A DNA stretch of 64,000 nucleotides from Aristophania vespae (GTDB lineage: Bacteria; Pseudomonadota; Alphaproteobacteria; Acetobacterales; Acetobacteraceae): assembly GCF_009906835.1 (NCBI RefSeq), contig NZ_CP047652.1, forward strand, positions 107,501 to 171,500, given 5' to 3'. Below, one piece after another: positions 39,505 to 49,634 of this stretch; position 1 is the stretch's first letter, and each line of letters starts with the position of its first letter. A program made the translations under genes and the position numbers. Under the pieces are notes generated by a model. It did no database searches. It was given only the letters and a program-made list of their open reading frames with translations, and had not been told where the DNA came from.

Positions 39505-40914
39505 TTATGAGTGATTTTTACGTTTGAGAATGTACCAGCCACCACAAAATATTGCTGCTAAGAGAGGAATGCTTGCTACAGAAAGCGTTCCCGATGGGTA
39601 ATCAAATACCATCATAACAACGACAAAGATCAGAAAGCCGAGTGTAATCCAGCCACTATAGGGAGCTCCAGGCATCGTAAAGCCTGTAGGGGCGATTTTA
39701 CCTTCACGAATCTTTTTATGAAGTTGAAGTTGGCATAAAATAATAGAAGCCCATGTTCCTAAAACGCCAAGTGAAGAAAGACTAAGAACAACCTCAAAAA
39801 CCTGGGATGGAATAAGGTAATTTAACCCCACACCGATAAGATAAATCGCTAAAGTCGCCAAAATTCCGACATAGGGAACAGATTGCCGGCTAAGCTTACT
39901 CATGGCTTTGGGCCCTGAGCCGCCTAATGATAGAGCACGTAAAATACGCCCTGTGGAGTACAGTCCTGAATTTAAGCTGGATAATGCCGCAGTGAGTACG
40001 ACAAAATTCATGATATTATCTGCACCTGGCACACCAAGCTTTTCAAAGAACGTCACAAACGGGCTTACACCTGCTTCATATTCTGTCCAGGGAAGAAGGC
40101 AGACTAAAAGTGCTATAGAGCCAACGTAAAAGATTAGAATACGCCAAATAACGCTATTGACCGCCCGAGGGACAATTTTATGGGCATCTTTGCATTCCCC
40201 AGCGGCAACGCCAATAAGTTCAGTTGCGGCATAAGCAAAAATAACGCCCTGGATCAACATAAGTGGTGCAATAAATCCGTGTGGAAAAAAACCACCACTT
40301 TGTGAAATCAGGTGAAGGCCGGGTTTGTGCCCACCTACATCGACCCCCATAAAGAGAATCGTAATTCCAACAACCAAGAAAGCTGCAAGAGTCAGCACTT
40401 TAATGAGTGAGAACCAGAACTCAATTTCGCCAAAATAACGTACGCCTGTAAGATTTACCCCACCCACTACAAGGAGCGCTCCAAAGGCGATAACCCATTG
40501 CGGAATATCACTGAAGATGGGCCAATAATGCATGTAAAGAGCAATGGCTGTAATATCAGCAATACCCGTCATGGCCCAGTTCAGAAAAGAGAACCAACCC
40601 GCAGTATAAGCGGCCCATTCTCCCAGAAATTCCCGCGCATATGTTACGTAACTGCCACTTGTTGGGCGATACATCACAAGTTCGCCCATAGCGCGGAGAA
40701 TCATAAAAGCGCATAGGCCGCAAATAGCATAGACTATGACGAGCGAAGGGCCAGCTTCTTGAAGACGAGAGCCCGCACCTAAAAAGAGCCCGGTGCCAAT
40801 TGCACCGCCTAGAGCGATCATCTGTATATGACGGCTTCCCAGATCTTTATGGTAGCCTTCTTCGCTAATAGCTCCGGGATGTGACCCTTTTTTGTCATCT
40901 GTCAATTGCGTCAT
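39505..40914 (-). CDS. amino acid permease (APC superfamily, AnsP/GabP-like)
   Basis: A 469-residue proton-coupled amino acid importer with twelve predicted helices. The N-terminal family signature is LGSRHIQMIALGGAIGTGLFLGAG, followed by GELVMYRPTSGSYVTYAREFLGEWAAYTAGW. The central helix has FAYAATELIGVAAGE, the residue pattern that contacts the substrate amino group. It is closest in appearance to the AnsP/CycA/GabP/ProY group; the exact amino acid cannot be decided. ATG at 40914 is chosen over TTG at 40938 because AGGA precedes it. putA lies far away in the window, so no link to proline can be claimed. Confidence 0.88.
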   Translation of the reverse strand: MTQLTDDKKGSHPGAISEEGYHKDLGSRHIQMIALGGAIGTGLFLGAGSRLQEAGPSLVIVYAICGLCAFMILRAMGELVMYRPTSGSYVTYAREFLGEWAAYTAGWFSFLNWAMTGIADITAIALYMHYWPIFSDIPQWVIAFGALLVVGGVNLTGVRYFGEIEFWFSLIKVLTLAAFLVVGITILFMGVDVGGHKPGLHLISQSGGFFPHGFIAPLMLIQGVIFAYAATELIGVAAGECKDAHKIVPRAVNSVIWRILIFYVGSIALLVCLLPWTEYEAGVSPFVTFFEKLGVPGADNIMNFVVLTAALSSLNSGLYSTGRILRALSLGGSGPKAMSKLSRQSVPYVGILATLAIYLIGVGLNYLIPSQVFEVVLSLSSLGVLGTWASIILCQLQLHKKIREGKIAPTGFTMPGAPYSGWITLGFLIFVVVMMVFDYPSGTLSVASIPLLAAIFCGGWYILKRKNHS

Positions 40915-41057
40915 AGAGTGATCCTGACACTGGTACAAGATAGACTAAGCCGCATTGGCATAGGACTCCCTCAAAAAAAGCTTGGCTGCTATGTGTTCTA
41001 GGCATGCATACCATAAGCTAACTTGTCTTTTTTGCCAATCTATTCCTGCTTGAGGCC

Positions 41058-42032
41058 TTAATGTCCTGGAGCAATAGGTGTGCAACCAAGTCCCTTTATG
41101 CGTAAATTTCTGCATGATTGTCTGGCATTTTTCTCGCTTAAACCCTGCAAACGAGAGCGCCACAAAATAATCTTAGATTTTTTTACCTGTTGAGTCACGA
41201 TTCGTGTACCTTGAAGCATTTTAAAATCAGCCTGACGCGCTACAGTTGCTGCATAACGTGCTTGTCCCAGATTAGAAAAAGCTCCGATCTGGATGGTCCA
41301 GTCGCCATAATGAGCTGCATAGGCCGCCAATAAGCTTTCCAAATGTGGTGCTGCGGCTGGTTGCTTATTGTTTCCAGGGTTGCTGACAGATTTCTGAGCA
41401 ATATAGTGCTGAGTAGGGCTGTAATGTCCCTGTCTTTGGAATTTAGTGCCATAACGGGCTAGGGGGCCAGTGAGTGGAGCATAATCACCTAAGTGAGGTG
41501 TTATTGCGGCGACATAATTTCTGGTCTCTCGAGGAAGAGTGCGTCCATAATTTAGGTAATTTTCTAGAGCAATGGGCCCTGCATTATAAGCGGCTAAAAA
41601 GCTGGGTGCTCCATATTTGTCATAAAGCACTTTCAAATAGCCTGATCCTGCCATGATGTTATCATATGGCTCGAAAGGATCAGAGCCCAGGTTAAAGCGT
41701 TGCTGCATGTCGGCATAGGTCGTGGGCATGAGTTGCATGAGCCCCATAGCCCCAGCTGAAGACGTTATAGGCTGTCCGTTGCGATATTGATGGCCACCTG
41801 ATTCTTGCTGAATTACGGCTCTTATCCAGTGTTCCGGGATATTAAAGCGATTTGCTGCTGCTTGGATGTAGGGTTGCCATGGATCATTAATGGGCCCAGG
41901 TGCCTTATAGGCATTAGGAGCATTTGGGTAATAACGGTTATAAATAGAGCGGTGCGAAGAGGTGCATCCTTGCAATAAGGCAAGGGCTGGCAAAATCAGA
42001 ATGCTTAAAATGATGAGGTTAATCTTTGACAC
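41058..42032 (-). CDS. lytic transglycosylase lipoprotein with SLT and SPOR domains
   Basis: A 324-residue lipoprotein (lipobox LLQGC, C23) predicted to cleave peptidoglycan between MurNAc and GlcNAc. The SLT domain (about 58-165) has the catalytic glutamate in QQESGG, then SSAGAMGLMQLMP and AAYNAGP. The C-terminal region (about 238-318) with WTIQIGAFSN and a closing SRLQGLSEKNARQSCRNL matches a SPOR domain, which binds denuded glycan at division sites. Its start overlaps the end of the TetR gene by 14 bases, so both are probably transcribed together. Confidence 0.88.
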   Translation of the reverse strand: MSKINLIILSILILPALALLQGCTSSHRSIYNRYYPNAPNAYKAPGPINDPWQPYIQAAANRFNIPEHWIRAVIQQESGGHQYRNGQPITSSAGAMGLMQLMPTTYADMQQRFNLGSDPFEPYDNIMAGSGYLKVLYDKYGAPSFLAAYNAGPIALENYLNYGRTLPRETRNYVAAITPHLGDYAPLTGPLARYGTKFQRQGHYSPTQHYIAQKSVSNPGNNKQPAAAPHLESLLAAYAAHYGDWTIQIGAFSNLGQARYAATVARQADFKMLQGTRIVTQQVKKSKIILWRSRLQGLSEKNARQSCRNLRIKGLGCTPIAPGH

Positions 42033-42738
42033 GATAGGCGGCCAGAAAGATATGAATGCCTTCTTTCACAAAGCGGGAAAAATCTTCCTGGTCCCTCTGT
42101 GGGCCACAATGGGCTAGTTGAGACAGCATAGGCACCCCCAAGGTTAGACCGAAAAAATAATCAGCAGCATCTTTAGGAGAGGTAATCTTCAAAAGTCCTT
42201 TTTCTTTTTGAACTGCGAGCCAGCGCTGTAGGCCAAATTTAGGACCAGAAAGGTGAAAAAGCTCTGTCATAAGGCGTTGAACTGTAGCCGAACGGGTTGT
42301 TTCACCAATGATAGCCCGTAACAGTCCCAAGCGTTTTGTGTCTAGAATTTTACGGGCGAGATCATAACAAAAATTTGTGAGCTGTGTTTCAATATCACCT
42401 TCATAATCTGGAGAAGTTTCCAGGTGAGAAAATAGCCTTTCCAGGAGCAGTTGTTCCAAAAGAGCATGCTTGGAAGGAAAATATAAATAAAGCGTCTTTT
42501 TGGACATACCAGCTTTTTTGGCAATATTATCCATGGAAATATCTCTGTAACCATGTGACTGCAAAAGAGTGCAAGTAGTATCGAGAATATTTTGGCGTTT
42601 CAGCTCATCTCCTGCATTTTTTTCAGAAAAATCCAAGAGTGTTGACTCCCCGAGGCTGTTACTCTCATTGGCGTGTTTTATGAAAGCAGCATTGCCGGTT
42701 TTAGCGTGCGGAGACAAAATTAAATCCTTGTAAGACAC
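42019..42738 (-). CDS. TetR-family regulator, probable repressor of the RND operon
   Basis: A 239-residue regulator with an N-terminal helix-turn-helix (DISMDNIAKKAGMSKKTLYLYFPSKHALLEQ, about 60-90) and a C-terminal ligand domain similar to AcrR-type proteins (LTLGVPMLSQLAHCGPQ). The frame begins with GTG at 42738 and has no good ribosome-binding site; the first ~45 residues are atypical, so the true start may lie further in. It is divergent from the RND efflux operon across 100 bases, the usual layout for a local repressor. It overlaps the lytic transglycosylase gene. Confidence 0.82.
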   Translation of the reverse strand: MSYKDLILSPHAKTGNAAFIKHANESNSLGESTLLDFSEKNAGDELKRQNILDTTCTLLQSHGYRDISMDNIAKKAGMSKKTLYLYFPSKHALLEQLLLERLFSHLETSPDYEGDIETQLTNFCYDLARKILDTKRLGLLRAIIGETTRSATVQRLMTELFHLSGPKFGLQRWLAVQKEKGLLKITSPKDAADYFFGLTLGVPMLSQLAHCGPQRDQEDFSRFVKEGIHIFLAAYRVKD

Positions 42739-42841
42739 ACAAATCTAATTGACCTTTAGCGAGGAAACCAGATAGTTTCCATGCTTAAGTGAAATAAATC
42801 ATCAAAATTCCGTGGTCTTTTTTGTGAGTCATAGTGTCCCA

Positions 42842-44029
42842 ATGGCCGTTTACAATTTATCTTATAGATCAGTTTCTGCTTTTCGTAAGTCTTGGGGCTA
42901 TAACAGTTTAGCTCTTCTTGCGGGGGTTGCTCTGCTTTCTGGATGCCAGAAAAAGGCCTCTCCTCCGCCCAAGCCTCAGACTGTTGATGTTATTAAAATG
43001 CATCCCCAGCAAATTACGCTTGAGACGTCATTGCCTGGCAGGACAAGTGCTTTTGAGCAATCTGAAATTCGTCCTCAGGTTGATGGTGTGATCGTATCGC
43101 GCAATTTTGAGCAGGGAAAAGATGTTAAGGCTGGACAGCAGCTTTACCAAATCTACCTTCCGCCTTATCAAGCAGCTTATGACCAGGCTAAAGGTAAGTT
43201 GATGGAAGCAAAGGCGACTGCCGCCCGTGCAGAAGCGCAGTTAAAGCGTTACCGCCATCTGGTTGGACCCCGCGCTGTCAGTCAACAGGAATTTGACAAT
43301 ACTTTAGCTGCTGCCCGTGAGGCAGAAGCACAGGTTGTACAGGCTAAGGCGGCGTTAGAAACTGCTGCGGTTAATGTTCGCTATACGCATGTTCTATCTC
43401 CTATAGATGGCCGTATCGGGCGTACTCTTTATACTGAAGGCACGCTTGTCACGGCAGGTCAGGCTCAGCCTATTGCAATTGTCACAAGGCTCGATCCTAT
43501 TTATGTCGACGTTAATGTCGCTGCTAAAGATATGCTTCGCCTGCGGCGTGAGCTGGATAAGGGACAAATCCAGCGCGTTAATGAGAAGGATGCAGCTGTA
43601 ACTGTCGAGTTATCCGATGGGTCCACCTATGAAAAGACAGGTAGTTTGCAATTATCTGAAGTTACTGTTGATCCTGAGACGGGAACTTTAGTCATGCGGG
43701 CTGTCATGCCAAACCCTGATTATCTTCTTTTGCCAGGTATGTTTGTACATGCTCACATTAAAGAAGGTATTGATTCTTCGGCACTTTTGGTACCCCAGGT
43801 TGCTGTGCAGCGTAATACTAAAGCACAGCCTTATGTTATGGTCATTGATGACGAAAATAAAGTCGACATTCGTATCATCGAAATTGCCCGCTCCATCGGG
43901 GCCTCCTGGCTGGTGAAGTCAGGCCTTAAGCCTGGAGATCGCGTTATTATCAGTGGACTTCAAAAAATCAGGGTTGGGGCAAAGGTTGCCCCCCATTTCG
44001 TTGATTTTAAAGAAGTTGAGGCGGAGTAA
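42842..44029 (+). CDS. RND efflux periplasmic adaptor (AcrA-like lipoprotein)
   Basis: A membrane fusion protein of 395 residues. A lipoprotein signal ends at the lipobox LLSGC, so it is anchored in the inner membrane with the rest periplasmic. The lipoyl half-motifs are VDGVIVSRNFEQGKDVKAGQQLYQI and VLSPIDGRIGRTLYTEGTLV, flanking a coiled-coil hairpin (AKGKLMEAKATAARAEAQLKRYRHL). A beta-barrel domain and a membrane-proximal domain follow. The ATG at 42842 is preferred; a GTG at 42812 would add ten residues before the signal. It is the first gene of adaptor-pump-channel. The divergent TetR gene probably controls it. Confidence 0.9.
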   Translation: MAVYNLSYRSVSAFRKSWGYNSLALLAGVALLSGCQKKASPPPKPQTVDVIKMHPQQITLETSLPGRTSAFEQSEIRPQVDGVIVSRNFEQGKDVKAGQQLYQIYLPPYQAAYDQAKGKLMEAKATAARAEAQLKRYRHLVGPRAVSQQEFDNTLAAAREAEAQVVQAKAALETAAVNVRYTHVLSPIDGRIGRTLYTEGTLVTAGQAQPIAIVTRLDPIYVDVNVAAKDMLRLRRELDKGQIQRVNEKDAAVTVELSDGSTYEKTGSLQLSEVTVDPETGTLVMRAVMPNPDYLLLPGMFVHAHIKEGIDSSALLVPQVAVQRNTKAQPYVMVIDDENKVDIRIIEIARSIGASWLVKSGLKPGDRVIISGLQKIRVGAKVAPHFVDFKEVEAE

Positions 44030-44035
44030 TCACTG

Positions 44036-47000
44036 ATGGGTCTGTCTCGTTATTTTATTGATCGTCCGATTTTTGCATGGGTGATCGGCCTGATTATTAT
44101 GCTTGTGGGTGGTGTTTCCATCTTCAAGCTGCCAATCGCGCAATATCCAAGTATTGCGCCTCCTATGATTGCAATCACGGTTACTTATCCTGGAGCTTCG
44201 GCAGATACGGTTAATAACGTCGTTGTTCAGCCTATTTTGCAACAAATGACCGGTATCGATCATTTGGAATATATGTCCGCTTCCTCATATGGAAGCGGCA
44301 ATATGGAAATTGATATCACCTTTGCGCAGGGCACTAATCCAGATATTGCTCAGGTGCAGGTACAAAATAAGCTTCAATTAGCGCAGCCGCGCTTGCCACA
44401 GGAAGTTACAGCACAGGGTATTAGCGTTACCAAAGCTGTTAAAAACTTCATGATGGTTCTGGCGTTCATTTCTACCGATGGTAGCATGAACAATTATGAT
44501 ATTGCGGATTATATTGCGTCTAATATTTCTGACCCATTATCTCGCGTTTCAGGTGTTGGTGATCACCAAATTTTTGGTGCCGAATATGCGATGCGTGTTT
44601 GGCTCGATCCTGATAAGCTCTTTAATTATGGGCTGACAGTTGCTGATGTTAAAACAGCTATTGAAAATCAAAATATTCAGGTTTCTTCGGGTGAGCTTGG
44701 GGGCTTCCGGCAGCAAAAAATATTGGTTTTGATGCTACCGTTATTGGTCCAACGCGCCTTAATAACCCCGATCAGTTCAAAGAGATTCTCTTAAAGGTTC
44801 AAAAAGACGGAAGTCAGGTTCGCTTAAAGGATGTGGCTCGTACAGAGTTAGGCGCACAAAATTACGCCACCACGGCATTTTATAATAATAAACCTGCTGC
44901 GGCTATGGCCCTCAAGTTGGCTCCTGGGGCAAATCAGCTGACAACTGAAACCGCTATCCGTGAAAAACTTGACGAAATGTCACAGTTTTTTCCGCCAGGG
45001 CTTAAACTTGTTTATCCGTTAGATACTGAGCCATTCATCACCCATTCTATTAGTGAAGTCGTAGAAACGCTGGCTGAGGCGATCGCGCTCGTCTTCATTG
45101 TGATGTTGGTCTTTTTACAGAATTTTCGAGCGACCCTTATTCCTACGATTGCGGTGCCTGTGGTGTTGCTGGGCACATTTGCGGTGCTTGCAGCTCTGGG
45201 TTACACCATTAACACCCTGACCATGCTTGCAATGGTGCTCGCGGTGGGGCTGTTGGTCGATGACGCCATCGTGGTTGTCGAAAACGTTGAGCGCGTTATG
45301 TCAGAGCAAAAGCTCTCTCCCAAGGAAGCGTCACGCGTTTCTATGGATGAGATTTCGGGTGCTCTTATTGGTATCGTATTGGTGCTTACGGCGGTGTTCC
45401 TGCCAATGGCTGCTTTTGGTGGTTCAACTGGTGTGATTTATCGCCAGTTCTCAATCACCATTGTTGCAGCTATGTGGCTTTCCGTTGTGGTGGCTGTGAT
45501 CATGACACCAGCTTTATGCGGCTCAATGCTTAAACCTGGTCATCATGAAGTAAAATTTAAGCCAGCTATTTGGTTTAATAAATGGTTTAGCCGTTTCACA
45601 GATCGTTATGTGAATGGGGTGGAGCATATTTTGCATCACCGACGCCTGAGCATGATAGGTTTCGGTATTTTAACGATTATTGTGGCATTTCTTTTTACCA
45701 AAGTACCTCATGGCTTTTTACCTGATGAAGATCAAGGCCTGATCTTTGGTCAGGTTGCCATGCGCCCTGGTGCAACCAATGCTCAAACTGCCGAAGTCAA
45801 TCATAGAATTTCAAACTATATTCTCAAAACTTACGGCAAAGATGTAGAAGCTGTTTTTTCTGTTAATGGTTTTAGCTTTGCAGGTCAGGGGCAGAGTGCT
45901 GGTGCATTCTTCGTGCGTATGAAGCCCTGGGACGAGCGTCCTGGTTATGAACATACGACAATGCATATTGCTAGCCAGATCATGAAACATTTTGCTGGTG
46001 ATCCAGGGCATTAATCTATGCTCTTAATCCGCCTGCCGTGTTGGAGCTGGGTAACGCAACCGGGTTTGACATCGAGCTGGAAGATCGCGGCCATATAGGG
46101 CACGCTGCCATGGTAGCAGCGCGTAATCAGCTTTTGGCAAAGGCTAACAAAAACCCGCTACTTTCGGCAGTCCGTCCCATGGGGATGGAAGATGCCCCAC
46201 AATATGTGTTGGATCTTGACCGTGAAAAGGCGAATGCTCAGGGGATTACAAACGAAGATATTAACACAACAATTCAGGGTGCTCTTGGCTCCATTTATGT
46301 GAATCAGTTTACGCGTAATGACCGTGTTAAGCAGGTTTATATTCAGGGTGAGGCCTATGCGCGTATGCGCCCAGAGGATTTAGCACGTTGGTACATTCGT
46401 AATAATCAGCGACTTCTGGTTCCATTTAACACTATTGTGGATGGGCATTGGGTTGTCGGTCCACAAAAGGTGGAAAATTATAACGGTAATAGTGCTTTTG
46501 AAATTCAGGGTCAGCCTGCAGCGGGAGTAAGTTCTGGCCGTGCTATGGCAGAAATGGAAAAGATTATTTCTGAACTCCCTGCTGGCGTTGGTTATGAATG
46601 GACGGGGCTTTCTTTTGAGGAACATGCCTCGGGCAATGCGACTGGGCCACTTTATGCTCTGGCAGTGATTGTTATTCTTTTCTGTCTTGCTGCTCTTTAC
46701 GAGAGCTGGGCTATTCCTATCTCAGTCCTTTTAGTGTTGCCATTAGGTGTTCTTGGGGGATTTTGGCCACTTTAGGGCGCGGTTTGAGTAATGACGTTTA
46801 CTTCCAGGTTGGTCTTTTAACAACCGTTGGGCTTGCGGTGAAAAACGCTATTCTGATTGTGGAGTTTGCTAAAGAGTTCTGGGAAAAGGGCGATACACTT
46901 GATGTTGCCGTGTTAAAAGCAGGGCGTGAGCGTTTGCGCCCTATTTTGATGACCTCTATTGCTTTTGTCTGTGGTGTGTTTCCGCTTGCCATTGCTACAG

Positions 47001-47206
47001 GGGCAGGATCGGCGGCACGTGTTGCTATCGGCACCTGCGTTGTCGGAGGTATGATTACGGCCACTATATTGGCAATCTATTTTGTGCCGCTTTTCTTTGT
47101 CGTTATTTTGCGCTTGTTCCGTGTCAAACGCTTAACGGAAAAGCAGGCTCTTGAAGAAGAAAGAATAAAATTAGCCCAGGGAGGGGATCAAGAAAATGCT
47201 TCGTAA
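44036..47206 (+). CDS. RND multidrug efflux pump (AcrB-like), split by three one-base frameshifts
   Basis: A predicted 1057-residue HAE1-family proton-driven exporter. The N-terminus [24 protein letters not shown] is diagnostic. Helix 4 carries the proton-relay aspartates in [19 protein letters not shown], and the C-terminal half has [16 protein letters not shown]. The frame is broken at three places: G5 at 44699-44703 (restores [15 protein letters not shown]), G3 at 46006-46008 (restores [19 protein letters not shown]) and G5 at 46755-46759 (restores [18 protein letters not shown]). Each needs one extra base. The adaptor gene ends six bases before, and the channel gene overlaps its end by 11 bases. 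Substrates unknown. Confidence 0.92.
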
Positions 47207-48671
47207 AGCATCATCTTTTGGGCTGAGTAGTTTGTTCTTGCTGGCGTCATGTAATTTGGCGCCAGATTATCACCGCCCCGATGGTAAAATTTCAGCCAAA
47301 TATCCTGCTGATACAAGCTCGCAGAATCAGAAAGCCTTGCGTAAGGTGACTGATCTGGGATGGGAGGATTTCTTTACAGATCCTCGCTTAAAGCGCCTTA
47401 TTGAGCTGACATTGACTAATAACCGTGATTTAGCGTCTCAAATGGCTGCGATTGTTGAAGCACGCGGTCAGTATCAGGTCCAGAATGCAGCTCTTTTCCC
47501 TCAGATCTCTGTGGGGGGAAACGGTATGTATAACAGCCCGTCTGACGCAGCCGGTTTCTCTTTTGCTCCAGGGCAGGGTGAGAAAGCGGGTATGATACGT
47601 TTTTATCAAACGTCTATCGGCTTTTCTGCTTATGAAATAGATTTATGGGGCCGTATACGCAATCTCACGCGTAATGAGAAAGAGCTTACCTTAAGTGCTG
47701 CCGAAAATTTGCGTAATCTATGGATTACGACAGTTTCGCAATTAGCTGAGACTTATATTCAGTGGCTTTCTGACAAAAAATTATTGGATTTAGCACAACG
47801 CACTTACAAAACGCGTGAAGCAACATTGAAGCTTACGCAGCTTAATTATGATCATGGCCAAGCTAATGCTTTGACATTGGCGCAGGTTCAATCACAATTA
47901 GAGCAGACAAGTTCTGATATTGCTCAGCAAACGCGTGCTGTTGCTATAGATGAACATGCTCTACAGCTTATTGTAGGCAGGCCTTTGCCCGACGATTTGC
48001 CACCACCTGCGCCCATGGGGCAGCAAACAATGATTGGGGATTTACCAGAAGGTTTACCCTCTGATCTGCTGTTGCAACGCCCTGACATTCAGGCTGCTGA
48101 ACATAATCTTAAAGGGGCTAATGCTGTCATTGGTGCGGCTAGGGCTGCTTTCTTTCCAAAGGTTTCTCTTACAGCTTCTGAAGGGACAAGCTCTCTTCAA
48201 TTTCGAAAGCTCTTTAGTAATATAGCTCAAACCTGGAGTGTTTCGCCCAATATCAGCATACCCTTATTAACATGGGGGCAAAATACAGGTAATCTTCGTT
48301 CTGCCAAGGCAAGAGCCCAGGCTGCTGCTGTTCAATATCAAAAAACAGTGCAGACGGCATTCAAAGAAGTTTCAGATGCTTTGACAGCGCGTGAAACTTA
48401 TAAAACGCAAGATACCCATATGAGTTCATTGGTTGGACAATCAAAAAAAGCATATGATTTAGCTTATATGCGTTTTCGTGCAGGTATCGATGATTATTTG
48501 ACGACTTTGGTTCAGGAACGGCAGTTATATCAGGACCAGCAATCACAAATTATTGTGCAAGCTGCCCGCTTCCAGAATATGGTTACGCTTTATCGTGCCT
48601 TAGGGGGAGGGTGGAGCCGAAAAACTGAGCCTCAGCAAGTTCCTAAAACTGTGCTAAAAGTAGCTCAATAG
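47196..48671 (+). CDS. RND outer-membrane channel (NodT/OprM family lipoprotein)
   Basis: A 491-residue TolC-fold outer-membrane factor. The lipobox LLASC places the lipidated cysteine at residue 19. The mature protein begins [10 protein letters not shown], typical of the NodT group, and has two OEP repeats with LADLYIQW-like ([11 protein letters not shown]) and [37 protein letters not shown] segments. It completes the tripartite pump with the two genes ahead. It might also serve the type I exporter at 21363, which has no channel of its own nearby; this is inference. Confidence 0.92.
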   Translation: MLRKASSFGLSSLFLLASCNLAPDYHRPDGKISAKYPADTSSQNQKALRKVTDLGWEDFFTDPRLKRLIELTLTNNRDLASQMAAIVEARGQYQVQNAALFPQISVGGNGMYNSPSDAAGFSFAPGQGEKAGMIRFYQTSIGFSAYEIDLWGRIRNLTRNEKELTLSAAENLRNLWITTVSQLAETYIQWLSDKKLLDLAQRTYKTREATLKLTQLNYDHGQANALTLAQVQSQLEQTSSDIAQQTRAVAIDEHALQLIVGRPLPDDLPPPAPMGQQTMIGDLPEGLPSDLLLQRPDIQAAEHNLKGANAVIGAARAAFFPKVSLTASEGTSSLQFRKLFSNIAQTWSVSPNISIPLLTWGQNTGNLRSAKARAQAAAVQYQKTVQTAFKEVSDALTARETYKTQDTHMSSLVGQSKKAYDLAYMRFRAGIDDYLTTLVQERQLYQDQQSQIIVQAARFQNMVTLYRALGGGWSRKTEPQQVPKTVLKVAQ

Positions 48672-48700
48672 ATATATGTAGAGTGAGAGGATAGAGAAAC

Positions 48701-49057
48701 ATGAGCAAGCCCCTTATTTTTAAAATTTGTGCTGCCTTGCTTGGTGTTGCTTCAGTCTCACTCTCACATGTGAGTTTTGCTGATTCCGCCCCGACTTTTG
48801 GCGATGTTAAGAAAAAACCAACCCTTGATCAGCTCTATCGTTCTTCGCAATTAGTGCATAAATATGCAGATTTTAGCATGTTTCATTATGTACCAAAGGG
48901 CGATGACGTCGTTGAGCAGCCTGAAAGATCACGCCTTTTATTTCGTACTAAACACGGCTCACCTGACGGCTATGCTGAAAGAAAAGGAGAGGTCATCTTT
49001 TACTATAATGCAGCCGGCAAGCTCATACGTGTTCAAAAACTCTCCGGAGAGTCTTAG
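48701..49057 (+). CDS. hypothetical exported protein, 118 residues
   Basis: A small secreted or periplasmic protein with a clear signal peptide (cleavage near SFADSA, residue 28). The mature part has FGDVKKKPTLDQLYRSSQLV and a predicted beta hairpin VIFYYNAAGKLIRVQKL, which resembles YD-type or small exported repeats. I do not recognise a family. It follows the RND channel gene after 29 bases and has its own GAGAGG ribosome site, so it may be the last gene of the efflux operon. It converges with the transporter gene behind it, and the two overlap by four bases. Confidence 0.7.
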   Translation: MSKPLIFKICAALLGVASVSLSHVSFADSAPTFGDVKKKPTLDQLYRSSQLVHKYADFSMFHYVPKGDDVVEQPERSRLLFRTKHGSPDGYAERKGEVIFYYNAAGKLIRVQKLSGES

Positions 49058-49632
49058 ATTTTATTTTTAGCTCTGCGGCCCCATTCTATATAGCCGTAAA
49101 TTGATAGTAAGACGAAGCCAGCAAAAAGGGCAGATGTTGGATACAGGGCGCGATTGATAAATAATCCGCAATAAAGTGTATCAATCACAATCCATAAAAG
49201 CCAGTTGGCACGATAGCGTTTTGCGGTCCAATATTGTGCCAAAAGGCTACTACAACTTAAGCCAGCATCTATAAAAGGGGCAGGATCATCTGTCCATTTA
49301 TAAAGGCTCCACCCCCATAAATTTGTGCCTATGATGATGAAGAGCATTCCTATAATTAAAGCAGGGAGTGTAAGTGGCTCCAGCACTAAATATGTCGTGT
49401 CCTGCTGCTCTCTTTTTTGCTTCTTATATTGCCCTATCCATGAGTACCAGGTGTAAATTGTAGAGGTAAAAAAAATCCCCTGTAGAACCATATCGGCATA
49501 AAGCTTGGCGTTAAAAAAAATCCAGCCATAGACAAGGCAGGCTAGCATTGCAAAAGGGCCATTCCATAAAGAACGGCGTGTGGTGAAGAAAACACCAGTG
49601 GCGCTTAGAAAAACGCCAATATATTCAAGCAT
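49054..49632 (-). CDS. PnuC/PnuT-family vitamin transporter, probable thiamine transporter
   Basis: A 192-residue membrane protein with about seven helices and the family's tryptophan-rich pattern (IYTWYSWIGQYKK, LFIIIGTNLWGWSLYKW, NWLLWIVIDTLYCGLFI). PnuC proteins import nicotinamide riboside, whereas PnuT relatives import thiamine. The gene is the last of a set whose leader contains a TPP riboswitch, so thiamine is the more likely substrate. It starts two bases after the kinase-like gene. PnuT-type uptake needs trapping by phosphorylation, which fits that neighbour. Confidence 0.88.
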   Translation of the reverse strand: MLEYIGVFLSATGVFFTTRRSLWNGPFAMLACLVYGWIFFNAKLYADMVLQGIFFTSTIYTWYSWIGQYKKQKREQQDTTYLVLEPLTLPALIIGMLFIIIGTNLWGWSLYKWTDDPAPFIDAGLSCSSLLAQYWTAKRYRANWLLWIVIDTLYCGLFINRALYPTSALFAGFVLLSIYGYIEWGRRAKNKI

Positions 49633-49634
49633 GA

